This document shows positions 34,791 to 34,987 of a DNA stretch of 34,987 nt, piece by piece; positions within the stretch are counted from its first letter, which is position 1; every line of letters begins with the position of its first letter. This DNA comes from an uncultured Treponema sp. (GTDB lineage: Bacteria > Spirochaetota > Spirochaetia > Treponematales > Treponemataceae). A model generated the notes under the pieces. That model had not been told where the DNA came from and searched no databases. It was given only the letters and a program-made list of their open reading frames with translations. A program made the position numbers and the translations under genes. Where the stretch lies: contig CAMCRZ010000027.1 of the NCBI GenBank assembly GCA_945877425.1, positions 1-34,987 of the forward strand, read 5' to 3'.

Positions 34791-34818
34791 TAAATTTTAT
34801 CAAATCAGTGTTACTGAT
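34777..34818. promoter_or_regulatory. Paired ATCAG-N5-CTGAT dyads before the peptide gene
   Basis: ATCAG-TATAT-CTGAT (34777-34791) and ATCAG-TGTTA-CTGAT (34804-34818) are two 15-bp inverted repeats 27 bases apart. Between them TGATAA-ATT-TTATCA (34788-34802) is another perfect dyad. The arrangement is typical of operator pairs for a dimeric or cooperative regulator. A possible -35 box TTGACT lies at 34762-34767, and TATCTG at 34784-34789 could be the -10 box at 16-base spacing, so the dyads would overlap the promoter and leader. Confidence 0.55.
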
Positions 34819-34845
34819 GATATATATCTTTCACAGGAGAATAAT

Positions 34846-34956
34846 ATGAAATTTACAGAACCAAAAATCTTAGCAGAAAATGCCAGCACAGGTGTTTACG
34901 CAGCAGGTTGTCCTTTCAAGGAAAACTGGGCCCGCTGTACTTGTGACAACCGTTAA
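34846..34956 (+). CDS. 36-residue Cys-containing peptide, candidate modified-peptide precursor
   Basis: A complete short frame starts at ATG 34846 behind an excellent AGGAG ribosome binding site and ends at TAA 34954. The first half, MKFTEPKILAENAS, is charged and leader-like. The second half runs TGVYAAGCPFKENWARCTC and so holds Cys22, Cys31 and Cys33 plus a Trp. That layout (short leader, small residues, then a Cys-rich tail) is what precursors of ribosomally made, modified peptides look like. There is no signal peptide or double-Gly site. The gene lies 27 bases after a pair of operator-like dyads. Any maturation or export gene would be beyond the window end 31 bases downstream. I cannot name a family, and function is inferred from shape only. 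Confidence 0.6.
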   Translation: MKFTEPKILAENASTGVYAAGCPFKENWARCTCDNR

Positions 34957-34987
34957 TACTGGTACTGCATTCACAAATCAGTCTTGG

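Larger units (their letters stand above)
34325..34845. other. Gene-poor right edge: promoter, repeat copy C, dyads
   Basis: Bases 34325-34432 are AT-rich leader and promoter of the activase gene. Bases 34433-34568 are the inverted repeat copy. Bases 34569-34770 show no gene I would defend. A 26-codon frame at 34710-34790 with AGGA in front is listed as doubtful. Bases 34771-34845 carry two dyads and the ribosome binding site of the small peptide gene. Confidence 0.6.

Noticed and set aside
34957..34987. Continuation of the small peptide in the next frame
   Set aside because: A +1 reading after Cys33 stays open to the window end, but the in-frame TAA is clear and nothing shows a frameshift site.
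1..34987. tRNA, rRNA, CRISPR arrays, insertion sequences or phage genes
   Set aside because: I looked for cloverleaf-type arms, regular spacer arrays, transposase or integrase motifs and found none; the only repeats are the A/B/C family and low-complexity codons.

Overview
The window reads as chromosome from a spirochaete of the genus Treponema, probably a gut or rumen species. The evidence is a class I lysyl-tRNA synthetase, a 1,501-residue coiled-coil protein of the spirochaete 'SpiroCoCo' type, a CarD regulator, and an OmpW-like barrel (T. pallidum TP0733 type) next to folD. DNA is AT-rich with purine-rich ribosome binding sites. The GH42 beta-galactosidase suggests a host or plant polysaccharide habitat. 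These assignments rest on recognising families by eye; no search was run.

Layout. Positions 1-473 hold no gene, but two tandem copies of a GC-richer ~158-bp repeat; a third, shortened copy lies inverted near 34433-34568. A GH42 beta-galactosidase (474-2528, +) follows, behind a perfect 16-bp palindrome. Then come minus-strand housekeeping genes: class I LysRS, a SPOR-domain periplasmic protein coupled to a LapA-like membrane protein, miaB, folE2 and folD. From 9036 the plus strand carries an outer-membrane barrel, a lipoprotein, an 802-residue RarA with an extra C-terminal domain, adk, carD and a fused ispDF.

From 16075 to 29604 a minus-strand block looks like an envelope machine. In transcription order it is a secreted protein of unknown function, a 969-residue periplasmic TPR protein, a beta-barrel with a TonB-box-like N-terminus, ExbB, ExbD, TonB, a HAD phosphatase and SpiroCoCo. 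The arrangement suggests a dedicated energy-transducing trans-envelope complex. A 1,533-residue protein with two fused 2-hydroxyacyl-CoA dehydratase activase domains (29723-34324, -) has its own terminator and a candidate promoter.

The right edge (34325-34987) contains the third repeat copy, two spaced ATCAG-N5-CTGAT dyads and a 36-codon Cys-containing peptide gene with a good ribosome binding site. That peptide looks like a precursor of a modified peptide; any partner genes lie outside the window.

Two cross-cutting observations stand out. Three genes (lysS, carD, the HAD gene) have well-spaced sigma-70-type promoters whose -10 box ends 6-8 bases before the ATG, implying leaderless or nearly leaderless mRNAs. 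The ExbBD-TonB block contains a plug-less barrel and a TPR protein that could form an undescribed transport or envelope-anchoring system.
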